15,986 nt of DNA from the NCBI GenBank assembly GCA_029262935.1, contig JAJCYK010000153.1, positions 1 to 15,986 of the forward strand, written 5' to 3'. Made by a program: the position numbers and the translations under genes. Positions 13,308 through 15,986 of this stretch are shown piece by piece (positions within the stretch are counted from its first letter, which is position 1; each line of letters opens with the position of its first letter). The stretch is from Cytophagales bacterium (GTDB taxonomy: Bacteria; Bacteroidota; Bacteroidia; Cytophagales; Cyclobacteriaceae). The notes beneath the pieces were generated by a model, which worked only from the letters and a program-made list of their open reading frames with translations, was not told the origin of the DNA and searched no databases.

Positions 13308-14576
13308 TTAAGTACCCCTTACCGGGCCAATTTTTTTACATAAAGCATATATCGCTAGCACGCCCAAAGGCACAAAGACAGCAATAATCACAAAAGCTGG
13401 AGTATACGACGTTTCCGTTATTACCGGAATTAAAAAATTCATTATGATCACTGAGGTAACACCCACGGTGCCACCTAAGCCAGCCAAACTAGCTACTGAT
13501 TTCCCACTGAATAAATCACTGGGAATGGTTTGAATATTGCTAATGGCAAATTGAAAACCGTAAAGTACTACCGCTACGATCAAAACAAACTTTAATGGAG
13601 TATCAGCCACCAGAATGGTAGCTATCAATCCTAGAAACATCAAAATACCCCCTATAGTAATGGTTTGCTTTCTTGCTTTGTCCACCCCAACTTTTACGAT
13701 TTTCTGACCGGCATACCATCCTCCGGAAACACTACCTAATGCGGCACCGACATAAGGGACCCAAGCAAAAAGGCCTATTTGTTTTACATCAAATCCATAT
13801 TGGTCCGCTAGATAAATGGGCATCCATCCTACAAAAAGCCACCAAATGGGCTCTAGAAAGAAGCGGGACACCAGTACCGCCCATGATTCTCGGTATGAGA
13901 GGATGGTTCCTAAAGATAAAACCTCATTTTGCTCATTCTCTTCAGCTATTTGTTGATCTGCTAAAATATATTCTCGTTCTTTTTGTTTGATCCAGGGATG
14001 TTTGTCCGGGCCCATTTTATTAATCCAAAGCCAAGGTATTACCCATAGTAAACCTAAAGAGCCGACAATTACAAAGGTGATCCTCCAACCAAAACCGAGG
14101 TAAAGAAAAGCAATCAAAGGAGGGGCAATCACGGAACCAATGGAAGCACCTGCATTAAAAATGCCTTGAGCAATGGCACGTTCTTTTATGGGAAACCACT
14201 CAGCATTGCTCTTTACAGCTCCTGGCCAATTGCCTGCTTCTGATATACCAAGTACCGCCCGGAAAAAACTAAAAGAAAGTAACCCGCTGGCCAACGCATG
14301 CAAAGCGGTAGCACTACCCCAAACGGCAATAGTTATTACATAGCTAATACGCGTTCCCAGCTTGTCGAACATCCGGCCCGAGAGCGCCTGTCCCAAGGCA
14401 TATGCGATCAGAAACACGTTCAGCATTATGGCATAATCATAATTGTCGAAACCAATGTCCTTTTCTATACTGGGCCACATGACAGAAAGAGCGGTGCGGT
14501 CTATATAATTAATGATGGTTGCCAAGCCAATTAAGGCAATAATCCACCATCGTAATCCATTTACTTTGAGTCCCAT
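13308..14576 (-). CDS. MFS uronate transporter (ACS/ExuT-like)
   Basis: A 422-residue inner-membrane carrier of the major facilitator superfamily with about twelve hydrophobic segments. It resembles the anion:cation symporter group that includes hexuronate transporter ExuT: NYIDRTALSVMWPSIEKDIG (23-42), the loop motif GRMFDKLGTRISY (67-79), and RAVLGISEAGNWPGAVK (106-122) followed by EWFPIKERAIAQGIFNAG. In alginate loci such carriers are held to bring the unsaturated monouronate or DEH released by PL17 across the inner membrane, probably with protons. The ATG at 14576 lies 4 bases after the KdgF stop, so the two genes are translationally coupled; the DEH reductase follows 36 bases later. No truncation is seen. 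Substrate is inferred from context, not from a residue signature. Confidence 0.92.
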   Translation of the reverse strand: MGLKVNGLRWWIIALIGLATIINYIDRTALSVMWPSIEKDIGFDNYDYAIMLNVFLIAYALGQALSGRMFDKLGTRISYVITIAVWGSATALHALASGLLSFSFFRAVLGISEAGNWPGAVKSNAEWFPIKERAIAQGIFNAGASIGSVIAPPLIAFLYLGFGWRITFVIVGSLGLLWVIPWLWINKMGPDKHPWIKQKEREYILADQQIAEENEQNEVLSLGTILSYRESWAVLVSRFFLEPIWWLFVGWMPIYLADQYGFDVKQIGLFAWVPYVGAALGSVSGGWYAGQKIVKVGVDKARKQTITIGGILMFLGLIATILVADTPLKFVLIVAVVLYGFQFAISNIQTIPSDLFSGKSVASLAGLGGTVGVTSVIIMNFLIPVITETSYTPAFVIIAVFVPLGVLAIYALCKKIGPVRGT

Positions 14577-14580
14577 AGTT

Positions 14581-14928
14581 TTATTTTATAAACTCTTCTC
14601 TTAAAGGGCTGAATACATCAATCAATACACCGCCCTGCGTACAAATGCACCCATGTGATATGTTCGGAGGGATATAGAAGGAATCACCTCCTTTAAGTGT
14701 GCGTGTTTGATCACCAATGGTTAACTCAAATTCACCGCTTTCCACATAAGTAACTTGTGAATGGAAATGGTCGTGTAGTTCACCGATGCCGCCCGCGTCA
14801 AATTTGACTTTCACCAACATGATTTTGTCGTCAAATGCTAGTACTTGTCGTTTTAGTCCGGGTCCGACTTCTTCCCACGGAATGTCCTTTCCAAATAAAA
14901 ATTCATCACTTCTTGTTTCTTGGCTCAT
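14581..14928 (-). CDS. kdgF: KdgF-like cupin, unsaturated uronate linearising enzyme
   Basis: A small single-domain cupin of 115 residues from the ATG at 14928. I chose this start because it lies 5 bases after the PL17 stop and begins a typical family N-terminus (MSQETRSDEFLF); an ATG at 14976 would overlap the lyase gene. Metal ligands are visible in LHDHFHSQVTYVESGEFEL (His52, His54, Gln58) and His92 in PPNISHGC. The D-x-F-x3-R pattern DVFSPLR (Asp104, Phe106, Arg110) matches the catalytic end segment of KdgF. KdgF turns the cyclic 4,5-unsaturated monouronate released by lyases into the linear ketone form, which becomes DEH, speeding a step that also occurs on its own. The protein lacks a signal peptide and should act in the cytoplasm after import by the MFS carrier, whose gene starts 4 bases downstream. 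Confidence 0.92.
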   Translation of the reverse strand: MSQETRSDEFLFGKDIPWEEVGPGLKRQVLAFDDKIMLVKVKFDAGGIGELHDHFHSQVTYVESGEFELTIGDQTRTLKGGDSFYIPPNISHGCICTQGGVLIDVFSPLREEFIK

Positions 14929-14933
14929 GGGTT

Positions 14934-15986
14934 TCAATTTGTATGTTTCTTTGTTACCTGATAGGGTCCGCGCCATTGCCTGGTGCTGCCCATCACTTCC
15001 AGTTGATGTGTTTGCTGTGGCGCATTGTCCATATTGCTAATGGATACCTCCCAGCTTAATTGATTGTTCCAGGTGATCTCAATCACTGAATACTGGGTGT
15101 CATGATGCAGTAATTTTAAACTCTGAATCTTTGAGTGCGCGTTTACCGCCATTTCACCTACGGGGTCATAGCTTCCGTGAGGTTCAATCAAGGAAACGAA
15201 TAGTGCATTTAGGCCTTTTTTTCGAATCATCAGACCAGCGTCTCTGCGCAGATTAAACTCAGGATCATTGGCCCCTAGCCGAGTAAAGGTCAATTCATCA
15301 TCGGCCTGCACCAAGGAGGTAAGTGTATAAAATCGACCCCCTTGTAGCCATGTTAGCTTAGCCATCCCTTCTGTAGATTGCCCAGAGGCTTCTCTCCACA
15401 AATGTTGATAGCCATTTTGAGATCCTAAAACGTACGGTTGCGGTGGAATATCGTATTTAAAATTTGTGGATATGACCTGGCCCTTAAAATAGAAAGGCAA
15501 GTCATATTGATGAGCCACTGTGTCCTCACCAACTCTAAATACATCCAGTACCAAGGGTTTTGGTAAGACCGGATCCTCTATTAACACCATGGTACGATGT
15601 AGCTCATTCCCGGGATAAGCATGCTGATCTTTGGCACTGGCAATTTGAAATGGAGCCTTAAGATGAGTAAAGTAACCATCAGAATGGTGTTGGCTGCCAA
15701 CACTATAGGTTCCACCGAAATGAGATTGCTCATCCCTAATTACCGTATTGTGAGCTATCGTTTGCTTGGCCCAAGAAGTGTTTTCTTTTAAATAACCTCC
15801 GCCATTTTTTTGTTCAATATTGACAAACCGGGCTAGTCCATAATCCTGAATGATTTCATAACCGTTGTCGTATAGAGAGAAGGACAACTTATCATAATGT
15901 CCATGGCTTAAACCCTGGGCGGCATACTTCAACAACAAGCTCAGCTCGTCCTCTGCAGAGCCTGATCTGAAGATAGCAAGACCTCC
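14934..15986 (-). CDS. PL17 oligoalginate lyase, C-terminal part (5' truncated by window)
   Basis: The frame is open to the right edge, giving the last 350 residues of what is usually a protein of about 700-740; the TTG at 15938 is not a start. The fragment contains the heparinase II/III-like beta-sandwich. Counting from the window edge, His28 and His30 (SHGHYDKLS), Asp48 (IQDYGLARF), Tyr65 (GGYLKENTSW) and His79 (IAHNTVIRDEQSHF) have the same spacing as His413, His415, Asp433, Tyr450 and His464 of the exolytic Alg17C as I remember them, that is the zinc site and the catalytic residues. PL17 enzymes cut alginate oligomers from the end, releasing unsaturated monouronate, usually in the periplasm. 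The toroid domain with the remaining active-site residues and the signal peptide are outside the window. The TGA stop at 14934-14936 is followed 5 bases later by the kdgF ATG. Confidence 0.93.
   Translation of the reverse strand, partial: GGLAIFRSGSAEDELSLLLKYAAQGLSHGHYDKLSFSLYDNGYEIIQDYGLARFVNIEQKNGGGYLKENTSWAKQTIAHNTVIRDEQSHFGGTYSVGSQHHSDGYFTHLKAPFQIASAKDQHAYPGNELHRTMVLIEDPVLPKPLVLDVFRVGEDTVAHQYDLPFYFKGQVISTNFKYDIPPQPYVLGSQNGYQHLWREASGQSTEGMAKLTWLQGGRFYTLTSLVQADDELTFTRLGANDPEFNLRRDAGLMIRKKGLNALFVSLIEPHGSYDPVGEMAVNAHSKIQSLKLLHHDTQYSVIEITWNNQLSWEVSISNMDNAPQQTHQLEVMGSTRQWRGPYQVTKKHTN

Larger units (their letters stand above)
9956..15986 (-). other. Alginate catabolic operon (extends past the right edge)
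   Basis: Seven genes on one strand, with gaps between 3 and 36 bases, in the order PL17, kdgF, MFS carrier, DEH reductase, kdgK, PL7, eda. Together they cover depolymerisation, import and the full conversion of monouronate to pyruvate and glyceraldehyde-3-phosphate. The spacing supports one transcript. The promoter, and any SusC/SusD pair or regulator, would be to the right of the window. No internal promoter or terminator is visible. Confidence 0.9.

Noticed and set aside
14929..14976. Upstream ATG at 14976 as start of kdgF
   Set aside because: It would add 16 residues unlike the family and overlap the PL17 coding end; the ATG at 14928 fits the operon spacing.
15936..15938. TTG as start codon of the PL17 gene
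   Set aside because: The open frame and PL17-like sequence continue upstream to the window edge (GGLAIFRSG), so the codon is internal.

Overview
The window reads as chromosomal DNA of a Bacteroidota bacterium, most likely a marine alginate degrader. The support is the gene families present (PL7 and PL17 alginate lyases, a cyclase-FlgO-TPR protein, a DUF3500 protein with an S9 peptidase), the A/T-rich leaders in front of start codons with little Shine-Dalgarno sequence, and one promoter candidate of the Bacteroidota type (TTG, 20 bp, near-TAnnTTTG). I cannot place it at genus level. Genes fill almost everything: no gap exceeds about 165 bases, and I see no tRNA, rRNA, CRISPR array, insertion sequence or phage gene.

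Left part (1-3656): the C-terminal end of an RNase H-like protein, cut by the window edge; then a class III nucleotide cyclase fused through one membrane helix to a FlgO/TolB-like domain and TPR repeats (+ strand). Facing it on the - strand is a second class III cyclase with an N-terminal GAF domain. The two cyclases carry different, non-classical substrate-selecting residue pairs (Gln/Asn and Glu/Gly), so they may make different cyclic nucleotides.

Middle part (3820-9826, all - strand): in transcription order, a seven-helix membrane protein with an unrecognised 145-residue C-terminal domain, a secreted S9-family serine peptidase, a secreted DUF3500 protein of unknown function, a strong hairpin that may be a terminator, and an AGCS-type sodium:amino-acid symporter. 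The peptidase, DUF3500 protein and symporter could together serve peptide or amino-acid use, but that is inference.

Right part (9956-15986, all - strand): a tightly packed alginate catabolic operon. In transcription order: PL17 oligoalginate lyase (5' end beyond the window), KdgF cupin, MFS uronate transporter, SDR-type DEH reductase, KDG kinase, PL7 alginate lyase lipoprotein and KDPG aldolase. The implied route is: alginate is cut by the endo-acting PL7 lyase; oligomers are cut to unsaturated monouronate by PL17; the monomer enters the cytoplasm by the MFS carrier; KdgF linearises it to DEH; the SDR reduces DEH to KDG; the kinase makes KDPG; the aldolase yields pyruvate and glyceraldehyde-3-phosphate. 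Every step from PL17 product to central metabolism is covered. SusC/SusD genes and a transcriptional regulator, usual in such loci, are not in this window and could lie beyond the right edge.

Notable extra structure: an 11-bp-arm perfect hairpin inside the KDG kinase coding sequence, an 11-bp-arm hairpin before the symporter gene, and a 7-bp-arm palindrome lying on the promoter candidate of the seven-helix protein.
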